DNA of 34,482 nt from a virus. The position numbers were made by a program, and so were the translations under genes. Under the pieces are notes generated by a model, which saw only the letters and a list, made by a program, of their open reading frames with translations, made no database searches and was not told the DNA's origin. Positions 1 through 7,891 of this stretch are shown one piece after another; within the stretch, counting starts at the first letter, position 1; each line of letters opens with the position of its first letter. The stretch covers positions 1 through 34,482 of the IMG/VR virus record IMGVR_UViG_3300044994_000233. One strand, 5' to 3'.

Positions 1-874
1 AGTTGAATGGCACATAATGCCGTAATTCTTCATTTTCAAATTCAACGCGCTGCACAATGTCGGCGTGGCAGACAAGCGATTCTATGCTGCCTGCGGACGT
101 TTCATAATGAAAATGATAGGCATTGCGGCGGTGTGCATCGTCGTAAAATTGCAGCGTTACAGTTGTGTTTGCATCTATCGTAAGCGTTGCAGTGCGTGCT
201 ATTTTGCCCGTAAGTGCCGTAATGCGGGCATGATGTACAGGTACTAAGACAGCTTGCAAGTTAACAGGCACAGTATAAGATATGTTGATATTGCTCGTGG
301 TGTTGTCTGTGTTTATCACCACGCAGGTTATGTTATACGTACCTGATGTGTTGCGTAGAAGCATTAAATGCTCTGCCTGCTGATAGCTAACCCGACGGGT
401 TAGCGGACGCGAAGTCATTAGCTCGCTCGTGCCATTGGCAAGCGTTGGCTTTGCATCCGGTTGCGTGGCGAACCCCACAAATCCCTTGCCCGCCAATACG
501 GCATATCCTGTATTAGCAGTGGTGTAGGTTACAGCAGTAGGATTTTGATTCTGCAAAAGCTCGGCAGTAGCAATGCGATAACGTTTGCACAAATGCAATT
601 GTGCGGTGTTGGTTGTAGCGTTGAGGTCGGAAGGCCACGTAAAAGACAAATAACGCCGCAGCACATCAGCAATATAAAATACAGCTCGTTTGTTCGCGTC
701 TGGTGGCGCTGCGAAAGTGTGCACGACGCTGTAAGTGTTACTGCCGGCTGTGTTTTCAATTTCTAAACGCAAAAGCAGCAGTTGCACAGTGGATAAATTC
801 GTTTGCAACTGAACTGCGCAGTTGTCATCCAGAGCTGTGGCAAATTGCCGGAAGGATGTAACAGTTACGGGCAT
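1..874 (-). CDS. tail-type structural protein, partial (C-terminus off the window)
   Basis: A leftward reading frame starts at an ATG at 874 (MPVTVTSFRQFATALDD) and stays open for 291 codons to position 1. Its start overlaps the stop of the upstream gene (865-1272), so the two are translationally coupled. The protein is rich in Thr, Asn, Val and Ala with many beta-prone stretches, as in phage tail-tip, baseplate or fibre proteins, and ends in the window at ...ENEELRHYVPFN. No catalytic motif or membrane segment is seen. If the genome is circular it may continue into the partial gene at 33624-34482. The tail role is inferred from strand, context and composition; I do not recognise the family. 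Confidence 0.7.
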   Translation of the reverse strand, partial: MPVTVTSFRQFATALDDNCAVQLQTNLSTVQLLLLRLEIENTAGSNTYSVVHTFAAPPDANKRAVFYIADVLRRYLSFTWPSDLNATTNTAQLHLCKRYRIATAELLQNQNPTAVTYTTANTGYAVLAGKGFVGFATQPDAKPTLANGTSELMTSRPLTRRVSYQQAEHLMLLRNTSGTYNITCVVINTDNTTSNINISYTVPVNLQAVLVPVHHARITALTGKIARTATLTIDANTTVTLQFYDDAHRRNAYHFHYETSAGSIESLVCHADIVQRVEFENEELRHYVPFN

Positions 875-1272
875 GGCTCTGATTGCGTAATGGTAAACTG
901 CAAACTGTTAAAGTCGCGCTTGGTTGCACCTGTATCACCTGCAAAGGACATCCTGCACGGATAGTCTTCCGAGCCTACTGTGTAGGTGTTTTTATTCAAA
1001 TCTGTAATCACAATTTGCAAATCAGTTTGCGACAGGTAAATCAAATCGGAAATAATGCTTGCCCTCAGCTTCGGGTGCGTACCTGTAACCGTGCAGCGAT
1101 TTATTTCGCCAAAAGCTGTCGGCACGACTTCAAAATTATAACTACAAGTTTCAGGCGTAAAATACAAGCTAATGAATGCTGTTCTGTTTTGCAGCAGTGA
1201 CTGCCTAAAAGCTCTTATCTGTAATCGCAAAACTGAACCGAAATTATCCCCCCAAGGTCGTGTCATTGCCAT
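865..1272 (-). CDS. hypothetical phage protein, likely tail module
   Basis: A 135-residue leftward protein. The ATG at 1272 and a second at 1266 (MTRPWGDNFG) are both possible; the second leaves more room for the operator-like palindromes just upstream. The sequence contains beta-rich stretches (FISLYFTPETCSYNFEVV, LQIVITDLNKNTYTVG) and ends SEPCP. Three cysteines are present but form no metal motif. It overlaps the next leftward gene by 10 bases, and is the first gene of a leftward transcript beginning in the 1273-1441 control region. The domain is not recognised. Placement with fibre-like genes suggests a small virion or tail component. Confidence 0.6.
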   Translation of the reverse strand: MAMTRPWGDNFGSVLRLQIRAFRQSLLQNRTAFISLYFTPETCSYNFEVVPTAFGEINRCTVTGTHPKLRASIISDLIYLSQTDLQIVITDLNKNTYTVGSEDYPCRMSFAGDTGATKRDFNSLQFTITQSEPCP

Positions 1273-1307
1273 TGCTTTATACGGTAAAATTACACTTTAT
1301 ACAGTAA
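1272..1307. promoter_or_regulatory. two operator-like palindromes at the leftward gene start
   Basis: TTGCTTTATACGGTAA (1272-1287) and ACACTTTATACAGTAA (1292-1307) are imperfect members of a 16-bp palindrome family with consensus TTACT-N6-AGTAA that recurs at 1397, 1417, 7439, 17132 and 17500. They touch the start codon of the leftward gene, so a bound protein would block its transcription. The likely ligand is the HTH repressor encoded at 6932-7393, by inference only. Confidence 0.5.
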
Positions 1308-1313
1308 TCTGCA

Positions 1314-1395
1314 TAAATTTGCGTGTAAGAGGTTGCTTATACACTTTATTTTCGGGGATTTTATAGCCTGTTGCATATTGTTACAGGCTATTTTT
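1314..1395 (+). ncRNA. candidate short structured RNA or attenuated leader
   Basis: TAAATTTG at 1314-1321 is an exact match to the Bacteroidota -7 element TAnnTTTG in the rightward direction; an operator palindrome lies just upstream. A transcript starting near 1328 would first meet a possible hairpin (GTGTAAG near 1324-1330 with CTTATACAC near 1337-1345), then a terminator-like hairpin with arms ATAGCCTGT (1363-1371) and ACAGGCTAT (1383-1391) followed by five T. This could release an RNA of about 65 nt, or attenuate expression of the genes from 1442. No -33 box is clear. It is a sequence-based suggestion only. Confidence 0.3.
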
Positions 1396-1396
1396 A

Positions 1397-1437
1397 TTAC
1401 CAAATAAAGTAATTTTATACTTTATAGAGTAAATTTA
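1397..1437 (+). promoter_or_regulatory. tandem operators and weak -7 box before the portal operon
   Basis: TTACCAAATAAAGTAA (1397-1412) and ATACTTTATAGAGTAA (1417-1432) are two further copies of the TTACT-N6-AGTAA palindrome, 20 bp apart. TAAATTTA at 1430-1437 is one base from the -7 consensus TAnnTTTG and overlaps the second copy. The first ATG of the operon is at 1442, so a transcript from here would have almost no leader. Confidence 0.5.
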
Positions 1438-1441
1438 CGAC

Positions 1442-1762
1442 ATGATTCGCAGGGCTGAAATGCTTGAATATATCGATTACCGCGACCACAAAGGCCGCCC
1501 GAAAGAGTTTTCTTTCGCATTTGTAAAATGTAATCGCTTGAAGCGCGAAGGCGGTGCCATAGTGCGCATCGAACGTGCTGCACGTTATCGGGTGCATGGT
1601 GAAAAAAGCGTTAAGCCACGCAGCAAACCAGATGCATCCCAAAAAAGTAGGAAGGTGCATGACAACTACCTGCGCACAATCATCGATTTGGACACCAATC
1701 GAATCATTCAGCCGCACGTCATGCTCATCGTTGAATTTAACGGCGAAAAGGTTATCACATGA
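1442..1762 (+). CDS. hypothetical phage protein
   Basis: A 106-residue basic protein (MIRRAEMLEYIDYRDHKGRP...), first gene of the rightward portal operon. Its ATG lies right after the operator pair and its stop overlaps the portal start (ATGA at 1759-1762), a sign of translational coupling. It has a Lys/Arg-rich centre and a C-terminal stretch RTIIDLDTNRIIQPHVMLIVEF that looks beta-rich. No domain is recognised. A small protein before the portal gene could be a head-assembly or connector accessory factor, but nothing in the sequence proves this. Confidence 0.65.
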   Translation: MIRRAEMLEYIDYRDHKGRPKEFSFAFVKCNRLKREGGAIVRIERAARYRVHGEKSVKPRSKPDASQKSRKVHDNYLRTIIDLDTNRIIQPHVMLIVEFNGEKVIT

Positions 1763-3051
1763 AACAGGTAAGCATCGGAAGTAAAGGTAATGCCTTGTTT
1801 GTAATAGAATCAAAATCGCCTTTGCCCTCAACGCCAAAGGTCAAAGACGATGTCTATTTCAGCATTACAGGTGATAAAATTTCGCCATGGGGCGATGATA
1901 ATTTATACCCGCAGCATGTGTATGAGTTAGCCTCGAAGAATAGCATTGTACCTGCGGCAATTGCCAAGCGCGCAGAGTTGCTGGTAAGCGCCGGATGGGA
2001 ACTCATCAACAAACGGACGAAAGAGCCTATAATTGACGGAAAGGCTGCCGAAATTGAGGATTGGCTATCCGACAGCAATTTTAATACATACTTGCTCGAA
2101 GCAGCAAGCGACCTGTATTGGTTCGCCAATTTCTTTCCTGAAATCGTCCGCGACCCGCTGTCGGACAAAATTGTAGCCATATCTGCGCAGGAGGCAATGT
2201 TTTGCCGATATTCGCGCCAGGCACCGAACGGGAGTATTCCGTTTTGCTACATCAACGCCAATTGGGGCATTAGCGACGAGCAATCTTTCATGCTCAAACG
2301 TCGCGTGATTGACAGGTATTTTAGACCTGACCAAGCCCTTCGCCAAATTTCGGGCACGCATTTTATTTACCCTGTTTCTTATCCTTCGCCCGGCAAGACT
2401 TTCTACCAGACTGCCACCTGGCACTCTGTAATCAATTCGCGGTGGTTAGAACTCTCTAACCAAATTCCTGCATTTAAAACGGCGCTGATGAAAAACCAAA
2501 TGACGATTAAATACATCGTCGAAATCGCTTACGAATACTGGGAATTTCGCTATCCCGATTTCAACCAAGTTGATGAAGCGACCGCCGCCAGATATGTAGA
2601 ACAAACCAAAGAAGAGATTGAGGAAAAACTGATGGGTGTTGAGCAAGCAGGTAAAACCTTGTTTATTCCTACGTCTATCAACCAATTGACCAACACAGCG
2701 GTAAGATACATCAATATCACACCGCTGGAAGACAAACTCAAAGACGGTGCTTACATAGAAGATTCGCAAGAGGCAAGCTCACACTTATTGTACGCGCTTG
2801 GCGTACCTGCGGCACTCATCGGCAATACGCCCGGCAAAGGTGGAATGGGAGCAGGCAGCGGCAGCGACGTGCGCGAACATTTAAATCTGTACCTGTTCAG
2901 TATCAGCATTCATCAAGACTTAATACTGGAACCTCTCAACAGGTTAGTGTTTCCATACAACGGTTGGAATGATGTGCTGATTCGCTTTAAAAAACCGTTT
3001 TTCACAACGCAAAATCAAACACCGCCCGCGAATCGCGTGGTAGGTTCATAA
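1759..3051 (+). CDS. phage portal protein
   Basis: The 430-residue length fits portal proteins, which form the ring at the capsid vertex through which DNA is packaged and to which the tail attaches. The N-terminal part (WGDDNLYPQHVYELASKNSIVPAAIAKRAELLVSAGW) matches the usual portal start, where a helical region follows a short lead. Around residues 335-380 the segment EDSQEASSHLLYALGVPAALIGNTPGK followed by GGMGAGSGSDVREH resembles the stem/crown region of Bacteroidota phage portals, which choose among sites by 'ALGVP...LIG'. It lies in an operon with connector-type genes (3081-4967). The large terminase is on the same strand but 19 kb away, which is unusual because the two are normally adjacent. 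Confidence 0.75.
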   Translation: MKQVSIGSKGNALFVIESKSPLPSTPKVKDDVYFSITGDKISPWGDDNLYPQHVYELASKNSIVPAAIAKRAELLVSAGWELINKRTKEPIIDGKAAEIEDWLSDSNFNTYLLEAASDLYWFANFFPEIVRDPLSDKIVAISAQEAMFCRYSRQAPNGSIPFCYINANWGISDEQSFMLKRRVIDRYFRPDQALRQISGTHFIYPVSYPSPGKTFYQTATWHSVINSRWLELSNQIPAFKTALMKNQMTIKYIVEIAYEYWEFRYPDFNQVDEATAARYVEQTKEEIEEKLMGVEQAGKTLFIPTSINQLTNTAVRYINITPLEDKLKDGAYIEDSQEASSHLLYALGVPAALIGNTPGKGGMGAGSGSDVREHLNLYLFSISIHQDLILEPLNRLVFPYNGWNDVLIRFKKPFFTTQNQTPPANRVVGS

Positions 3052-3080
3052 GCAAATAATCAATCCTAAATTTTATCAAT

Positions 3081-3311
3081 ATGGCTACAAATGTTGTCAA
3101 AACTGCCCAATTTCCAGTCTCAGGCACTACTATCGTTTTAGTTGCAGAAATCAGCTATACGCCCAAAACGATTGTCGTCAAGCAACAAATTGACGGCAAA
3201 AACTACGATTTACGTGTAGATAACCTTCCAATAGCAACCTACAACCAAGTAGTTACACGCATGGGGGAGATATACACATGGGCAAATGCAGAATTAAACC
3301 CTACACCGTAA
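3081..3311 (+). CDS. small hypothetical phage protein
   Basis: A 76-residue protein (MATNVVKTAQFPVSGTTIVLVAEISY...) with alternating hydrophobic residues suggesting a mainly beta fold and a short helical C-terminus (YNQVVTRMGEIYTWANAEL). It starts 29 bases after the portal stop and ends one base before the next ATG. The family is not recognised. Its place between portal and connector-like genes suggests a small virion or assembly protein. Confidence 0.6.
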   Translation: MATNVVKTAQFPVSGTTIVLVAEISYTPKTIVVKQQIDGKNYDLRVDNLPIATYNQVVTRMGEIYTWANAELNPTP

Positions 3312-3312
3312 T

Positions 3313-4200
3313 ATGTTCACAGATACTGACGATTTGCAGCGTTTCATACCGGTTACGCAGGCATTCAGCCCTGAAAGCCTGCTGCCTTTCATTGATGACG
3401 CTGCATATACCTACGTAGTGCCTTATTTAACAAAAAAGCAATACGATTTACTTCTGCAAAACGGCGGCGATGATGAGCTTTTGGATAAGGTCAAAGCAGT
3501 CATCGCCAACTTTGCGACGCTTGCCTACCTTCCTTGGCTGAACGTTCAAGCAAGCGATGCAGGGCTGCACAGGATAGAAACTGACACACAAAAGGCACTC
3601 TTCCGCTATCAGGAAACAGAGCTAAAACATTCGCTTTGGGTGAATGGATTTGCGGCAATCGAGGCAATGCTGCGGTATTTAGAAGAGGCAGGTTACAACA
3701 AATATCCGCACTACATTAACGGCGAGTATGCAAAGCGCATCAGGGAGTCTGTTATTCAGACAGCCGATGAGTTCAAATCAATATCCGGCAGCGATTCGCG
3801 AGTGCTGTTTTGGGAGCTGAGCACTTACATTCAATCGCAGCAAGACAATGTATTTGATTGGCTGCCGCCATACATCGTTGGCTTAATTAAGCATAATACA
3901 GAACATGCAATTGTGCAAAAAATGCTGCATTGGTTGCGCGAGCTGATAGGTTGCAGAGCGATGGAACAAGCCTTGCGATACAAAGCAATTGTCTTGCAAT
4001 CCGATGGAGCCTATCGGGTTAGCAAGTTCGGTTCTGAAACTACGCCGGAATATGCGCCTGCCGATGCAGTCTTTTTGCAGGACGTGCGCAACGGGTATGA
4101 AGAGCGGGCAAAGAGAGCCTACACCAAAATCAATGATTACCTCGTCGCCAATAACTACGCTACAAGGATAAAGAGCAAATCAAAAAACGTATGGCTATAA
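3313..4200 (+). CDS. head-tail connector-like protein (putative)
   Basis: A 295-residue, mainly helical protein. The N-terminus (MFTDTDDLQRFIPVTQAFSPESLLPFIDDAAYTYVVPYLT) resembles a group of Bacteroidota phage proteins annotated as a DUF6712-type family placed after the portal gene. The C-terminal third is charged and helical (GYEERAKRAYTKINDYLVANNYATRIKSKSK). It overlaps the next gene by 10 bases. A head-tail joining role is inferred from position; there is no catalytic motif. The DUF assignment is from memory of sequence style and is not certain. Confidence 0.6.
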   Translation: MFTDTDDLQRFIPVTQAFSPESLLPFIDDAAYTYVVPYLTKKQYDLLLQNGGDDELLDKVKAVIANFATLAYLPWLNVQASDAGLHRIETDTQKALFRYQETELKHSLWVNGFAAIEAMLRYLEEAGYNKYPHYINGEYAKRIRESVIQTADEFKSISGSDSRVLFWELSTYIQSQQDNVFDWLPPYIVGLIKHNTEHAIVQKMLHWLRELIGCRAMEQALRYKAIVLQSDGAYRVSKFGSETTPEYAPADAVFLQDVRNGYEERAKRAYTKINDYLVANNYATRIKSKSKNVWL

Positions 4201-4967
4201 ACACCGTGAAAATAGGGCGATTACGTTTCGGCGTTCCTGCTGATTGGGCAAGCATTAGCCTATCCGACAGAAGAGCTGTGTGCCGTATCCTATACGGCGA
4301 CAGTAGGAATTACCCTATCACGCGACTGTTTTATGCTATGTCTGGCATTCGACGCAGACCACTGTTTTGCATCTGGTGGCAGTTGGCGGTAGGTACAGAC
4401 GACCGCGAGTTTGTATCGCTGAAAATAACATCTTTCATCGGACGCAAGGTACTGCCGGACAAGGAAGGCAAACGCCTTTTTGTTGCGCCTGAACGCTTGT
4501 TGTTCATTCAGTTCATCCGCATACATGAACTGATGGAAAACAGTAAAAGCGATGAACAAGCCTTGCGCAGCACCTGTGCACGCATGTTGTCTGTGTACTT
4601 CTTGCCGGAAGGAGCTACTCTTTACAATGATGCGCAAGCGAGCGCACTGGAAGAACTATTTGTGCAGTTAGACACGCCATTTCTATTCAAATATGCAGAG
4701 CAGGTAAGCAATGAATTTGTGCGCATTTGCAATCAGTTTTCGCGGATTTTCAAAGGCGAACCCGGAGCAGCCAAAGAATCGCAAGCTACCGACGTAGCTT
4801 CGCAATGGATGGAACTTGCGCGCAACCAAGCAGGTTCGCCGCTGTATATCGAGCAAATTTTACAGTTGCCTGCGGAGGTTGTACTGTTCGATTTGCAAGG
4901 ACGCATAGATGACTATCATAGGATTAAAAATCAAATAAAACATGACCGCTATCGCCCTGATTGCTAA
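4191..4967 (+). CDS. hypothetical phage protein
   Basis: A 258-residue protein (MAINTVKIGRLRFGVPADWASISLSDRRAVCRILYG...). A helical centre contains RLLFIQFIRIHELMENSKSDEQALRSTCARMLSVYFLPEG, followed by AQASALEELFVQLDTPFLFKYAEQVSNEFVRICNQF. The 'helical bundle, loop, helical bundle' look is seen in small phage minor-head proteins, but I do not recognise a family. It overlaps the upstream gene by 10 bases and the downstream gene by 26, so it is part of the tightly packed portal operon. Confidence 0.6.
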   Translation: MAINTVKIGRLRFGVPADWASISLSDRRAVCRILYGDSRNYPITRLFYAMSGIRRRPLFCIWWQLAVGTDDREFVSLKITSFIGRKVLPDKEGKRLFVAPERLLFIQFIRIHELMENSKSDEQALRSTCARMLSVYFLPEGATLYNDAQASALEELFVQLDTPFLFKYAEQVSNEFVRICNQFSRIFKGEPGAAKESQATDVASQWMELARNQAGSPLYIEQILQLPAEVVLFDLQGRIDDYHRIKNQIKHDRYRPDC

Positions 4968-5430
4968 ATATTTTGAAAATATAGCAGCAGAAATTTTACA
5001 ACATAGCGAAACGCATCAACGCTTTGCTCGCTTCGCTTTTGGCGAAGAGCTGACCGCACAACGCTTTAAAATGGACACTAACCATATGTGTATGTTCTTC
5101 GCATTTCGGCGTTCGCAGTTGCGAGACAGTCGCAGCGACAACCCGATAGATTTGGTTGAATTGCAGTTTTTTCTTGGCAAAAAACACGAATCGGGCAACT
5201 ACAATCAAATGTTATCCAATCAAGATGAAGCGCAATTCACCCTTTACAGGATTTTAAGTCGCATAGAAAAGGACGTTATCAATAACTACGTCATATCGCC
5301 AGACATCATCCTGCACGGCTTTGACCGCAACAATGTGTCATATGAATATGTGTCTAATCTGCCTTTTGCAAACCTATCAGGCATTATTTGTTCTATGAAA
5401 ATTCCAGTTTATATCCCAACAGTCTTATGA
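4942..5430 (+). CDS. hypothetical phage protein, possible neck/tail-completion
   Basis: A 162-residue protein (MTAIALIAKYFENIAAEILQHSETHQRFARFAFGEELTAQ...). It mixes an N-terminal helix with later beta-type segments (NYVISPDIILHGFDRNNVSYEYVSNL). It starts inside the previous gene and its stop overlaps the endolysin ATG (ATGA at 5427-5430). In many phages small proteins of this size after connector genes are tail-completion proteins, and that is a guess from position here. No motif supports any specific function. Confidence 0.6.
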   Translation: MTAIALIAKYFENIAAEILQHSETHQRFARFAFGEELTAQRFKMDTNHMCMFFAFRRSQLRDSRSDNPIDLVELQFFLGKKHESGNYNQMLSNQDEAQFTLYRILSRIEKDVINNYVISPDIILHGFDRNNVSYEYVSNLPFANLSGIICSMKIPVYIPTVL

Positions 5431-6065
5431 GCAGATACCAACCAACTTATTTCAAATATAGTGAGTTTGACAGCCCTGATGCCCCCGGTTCAGGCGTCCA
5501 GATGAAAGATGAGTTTTTAATCATGCTTGACAATGCTCGTAAAATTGCAGGTATCGCGTTTGTAATTGTGTCAGGATTTCGCACGAGGACAAGACAGTTA
5601 CATATCATTAAACAGTTCCCGGAACGAGCTGCGCAGCATTCGGCGCACGAATTAGGCTTAGCGGCAGACATTCGTGCCAACAGCATGAAAGATGCACGCA
5701 CAATTCTTGAATCCTGTTTCAAAGCAGGCTTCAGGCGTTTTGGCATTATGCCAACGTCCATACACGTAGATTGCGACAACAGCCGACCAACACCCAGTTG
5801 CTACACATACAGCGACACTTCGAAAAAACGTTATAGCGAATTGAAGTCACTATTTGACAAGTTGATAGAAGATGAAGCGGCGGCGGCAGCAGCGCAAAAA
5901 AATACCGAGCATACTACAATCACAGACGATATACCGGTGAGCTTAGACGTACAGTCTGATATAAATTGGGAATTTTTAGCTGCCGACCTTGTGCAATTCG
6001 TCAAGCAATGGACAAAAGCGCATGACTATCTATTAGTTAAGGCAAAAAAATATGACAGCAATTGA
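5427..6065 (+). CDS. M15-family peptidase, probable endolysin
   Basis: A 212-residue protein that would cut peptidoglycan stem peptides during lysis. Around residues 49-52 SGFR, residues 72-81 SAHELGLAAD and residues 112-115 IHVD form the M15 signature SxHxxGxAxD plus a later His; His74, Asp81 and His113 are the expected zinc ligands. There is no signal peptide, so export would depend on a holin or similar. I start at the ATG overlapping the previous stop; an upstream in-frame ATG at 5388 lies inside that gene and is less likely. After the catalytic domain (about 1-135) comes an Ala/Glu-rich linker (EDEAAAAAAQ) and a helical tail of about 70 residues. The next gene overlaps by 14 bases. Confidence 0.8.
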   Translation: MSRYQPTYFKYSEFDSPDAPGSGVQMKDEFLIMLDNARKIAGIAFVIVSGFRTRTRQLHIIKQFPERAAQHSAHELGLAADIRANSMKDARTILESCFKAGFRRFGIMPTSIHVDCDNSRPTPSCYTYSDTSKKRYSELKSLFDKLIEDEAAAAAAQKNTEHTTITDDIPVSLDVQSDINWEFLAADLVQFVKQWTKAHDYLLVKAKKYDSN

Positions 6066-6588
6066 CGCTAAAATTTTGGAGGTGTTGGCGGCATTCGGAG
6101 CAGGCGCGACTATCGTTGGTCTGATAGCGATTGTCGTGCTAATTTATTCACGCAATTCTTTGAGAGAAAGACGAAGCTACAGCGATTCCCTGATAAAAAA
6201 CACCAACGATTTAAGTAAAAGTCTGACAGATAATTTTAATACTATTTTAGCAGCAGTATCCGATTCCAATAAAAGTTTTGTTCAATACTTACAAGAGAAG
6301 CGGCAAGAAGAGCAAATAGTTGTCAATGAAATTTTGACAACGCAAAGGCAGATGCAACTTGAAATGTCTAAAAACAATATTGTGCTTGAAAAGTTAGCCA
6401 GTAATATTGATATGCAGGGCAAAAACTTAGTTACACTTCGACAGCAATTATATAACAATCACATTGAACTCAGGCAATTGTTGCAATCGAACCAAGCACG
6501 TACAGATAAAGAGTTTGCTGAACTCATGCTGTTTTTGGCGGAAATAAAAATAGTCTCTAAAAAAGATAATAATGAGCGAGATTCATGA
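6052..6588 (+). CDS. N-terminal membrane-anchored coiled-coil protein (possible spanin or holin-like)
   Basis: A 178-residue protein with one clear membrane segment (VGLIAIVVLIY, about residues 17-35), then a basic stretch (RNSLRERR) and a long helical region with coiled-coil spacing (TNDLSKSLTDNFNTILAAVSDSNKSF... onwards). It lies right after the M15 endolysin and overlaps it by 14 bases. A single N-terminal membrane anchor plus a coiled coil is the layout of inner-membrane spanins, so a lysis role is a reasonable inference. It is also possible that it is a tail or assembly protein. No second spanin partner with a lipobox is adjacent. Confidence 0.6.
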   Translation: MTAIDAKILEVLAAFGAGATIVGLIAIVVLIYSRNSLRERRSYSDSLIKNTNDLSKSLTDNFNTILAAVSDSNKSFVQYLQEKRQEEQIVVNEILTTQRQMQLEMSKNNIVLEKLASNIDMQGKNLVTLRQQLYNNHIELRQLLQSNQARTDKEFAELMLFLAEIKIVSKKDNNERDS

Positions 6589-6916
6589 TTTGATGAGTCA
6601 ATGGAGCAGTCGCACAAGAGATATTTTGGAGGGAAACTTAGTGCGCATGAATATAGGCATATCCAATAAATTATCGCAGTCGTTGCGCGAAGAAACTACA
6701 ACAAGCGGCGACATGGTAAAATCCTCACTATCAATGCTTGCTCGTGGTCGCTTTCGCGATATGGGCGCAGGCAGCGGCAGTCGAGCCAATTCCAAAAAAA
6801 GAAAGCCCAAAAAATGGTACAGCAGAGCCTATTACGGTCGGCTGTCAAGTCTTTACGGCGCTATCGGCTACAAAATGTCTCAGGACACAATGTCAGCGCT
6901 GCGAAACATCAAGTAA
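6572..6916 (+). CDS. hypothetical phage protein with basic GSG linker
   Basis: A 114-residue protein, last in the rightward operon. Residues 1-60 are helical (DILEGNLVRMNIGISNKLSQSLREE); a flexible GAGSGSRANSKKRKPKKWYSRAYYG segment follows, then GRLSSLYGAIGYKMSQDTMSALRNI. The basic middle could bind nucleic acid or a membrane. It overlaps the preceding gene by 17 bases. The family is not recognised. Its stop faces the leftward repressor stop (6932) with 15 bases between and no clear terminator. Confidence 0.6.
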   Translation: MSEIHDLMSQWSSRTRDILEGNLVRMNIGISNKLSQSLREETTTSGDMVKSSLSMLARGRFRDMGAGSGSRANSKKRKPKKWYSRAYYGRLSSLYGAIGYKMSQDTMSALRNIK

Positions 6917-6931
6917 CTGATTGCCAATATT

Positions 6932-7393
6932 TTAGCCACACTGTCGTAAACACCCACTATACTGATTTTGAAGCAAATCAATCATTTTATCCTTTTGTTC
7001 GAGCAGCTTTTGTAGATAATCTATCTCTTGGATTAAAAGCTGCAATTCGCGTTTGTCATTGCGGCTATAATAGATAGCCTGCGAATCGTTGACGGCAGTT
7101 GTATTGCCCTCGCCAAATACGTATGCGTATATTTTTTTATCTATTTCAGATACAGGCTGATAATTTGGGTCAATATTGAAAGGATTGCCCTCACCTGTCA
7201 GCAACCAATGGAGATTTAACAGGTGATTTGTTTCACGAAGCGCCAATATCTTGGCAAGCGTTGGGTTTGCCTGCGGACGCTTCATACTGTAAAATGCGTT
7301 TTGTGATACCTTGTCTGTTTCGGGGCGAACAATATACCCATGCTTGTATAGCCACTCTAAGCGACTTCCAAAGCCTTTGTCCCAGTTATCCAT
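6932..7393 (-). CDS. HTH transcriptional repressor, CI-like
   Basis: A 153-residue protein on the opposite strand to both neighbouring operons, as expected for a phage switch repressor. The first 70 residues fit the HTH layout of Bacteroidota phage repressors: RLEWLYKHGYI, then VSQNAFYSMKRPQANPTLAKIL and a tail LNLHWLLTGEGNPF, a typical end of this domain. The C-terminus (about residues 111-146, ELQLLIQEIDYLQKLLEQ) is a likely coiled coil for dimerisation; no LexA-like protease part is present, so induction would differ from lambda CI. Its start (7393) lies 46 bases from the operator TTACTTTGTATAGTAA at 7439, so it is the likely reader of the TTACT-N6-AGTAA sites. Confidence 0.75.
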   Translation of the reverse strand: MDNWDKGFGSRLEWLYKHGYIVRPETDKVSQNAFYSMKRPQANPTLAKILALRETNHLLNLHWLLTGEGNPFNIDPNYQPVSEIDKKIYAYVFGEGNTTAVNDSQAIYYSRNDKRELQLLIQEIDYLQKLLEQKDKMIDLLQNQYSGCLRQCG

Positions 7394-7429
7394 AATTCAT
7401 TACTTTTTTTTTAAATTTTTACCATAAAA

Positions 7430-7462
7430 AGTTGCATATTACTTTGTATAGTAATATGTTTG
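7430..7462 (+). promoter_or_regulatory. early promoter with an operator between its boxes
   Basis: The -33 element AGTTG (7430-7434) is followed 20 bases later by TATGTTTG (7455-7462), an exact match to the Bacteroidota -7 consensus TAnnTTTG. Between them lies the palindrome TTACTTTGTATAGTAA (7439-7454). A bound repressor would block RNA polymerase here. Another weak half-site-type copy lies at 7419-7434 (TTACC-N6-AGTTG). The first gene read is at 7516, which leaves a leader of about 45 bases. Confidence 0.65.
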
Positions 7463-7515
7463 CAGTACCACGCTTTGCAGCGTTTTACCACATTTTACCA
7501 CAAAGTAACAAAGAT

Positions 7516-7761
7516 ATGATAACAAAAAATGAGCCTGTAATATTACACGGTAAAAAAACCTTTAAAAAGCGGAGGTTTTTACCGCTGCCGAAGAACATCC
7601 ATGTATCTGACGAACTCTTTCAAAATCTGAAAGAGTTGAAGCAGGATTTGATGCATAAGTCGTATGCACAGACATTACTTTACATCGCCAACGTTTACTT
7701 TAAAAAATCGCAAAAAGATGAAATTCTTTCTGAAAAGACTCTACCACAAGGGAGGGATTGA
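7516..7761 (+). CDS. small early protein, hypothetical
   Basis: An 81-residue basic protein (MITKNEPVILHGKKTFKKRRFLPLPKNIHVSDELFQ...). I choose the ATG at 7516, since two upstream in-frame starts (TTG 7432, ATG 7456) lie in or before the promoter -7 box. The N-terminal 25 residues are Lys/Arg-rich and the rest helical (LFQNLKELKQDLMHKSYAQTLLYIANVYF). First gene of the early operon. Size and charge fit a regulator, but no domain is recognised. It overlaps the next gene by 44 bases. Confidence 0.55.
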   Translation: MITKNEPVILHGKKTFKKRRFLPLPKNIHVSDELFQNLKELKQDLMHKSYAQTLLYIANVYFKKSQKDEILSEKTLPQGRD

Positions 7762-7891
7762 AGAGCTGCAAAAAGCGATTCAAGCAATCAGAACTGAAAT
7801 AAGCCGAGAAAAGGATGAGAGAGAGAAACAGCGGCTACGCGAAGAGCTAAATGCAGCAATGGAATATTTGAAAAAAATGAAAGAAATATGA
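7718..7891 (+). CDS. small coiled-coil protein
   Basis: A 57-residue protein from the ATG at 7718 (MKFFLKRLYHKGGIEELQKA). The rest is almost entirely charged helix with heptad-like spacing (AIRTEISREKDEREKQRLREELNAAMEYLKKMKE). It overlaps the previous gene and its stop overlaps the next start by 4 bases (7888-7891). No function can be given. Confidence 0.5.
   Translation: MKFFLKRLYHKGGIEELQKAIQAIRTEISREKDEREKQRLREELNAAMEYLKKMKEI

Noticed and set aside
32-42. 11-base match (ATTTTCAAATT) between spacer 3 and the left tail gene
   Set aside because: AT-rich, short, and the first two guide bases do not match, so chance is likely.
461-1366. Rightward frames at 461-766, 883-1200 and 1172-1366
   Set aside because: They lie opposite the leftward tail genes, which have better coding sense and coupled starts.
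7510-7520. 8-base match of the start of spacer 4 (CAAAGATA) near the early gene start
   Set aside because: Too short to support self-targeting; expected by chance in 34 kb.
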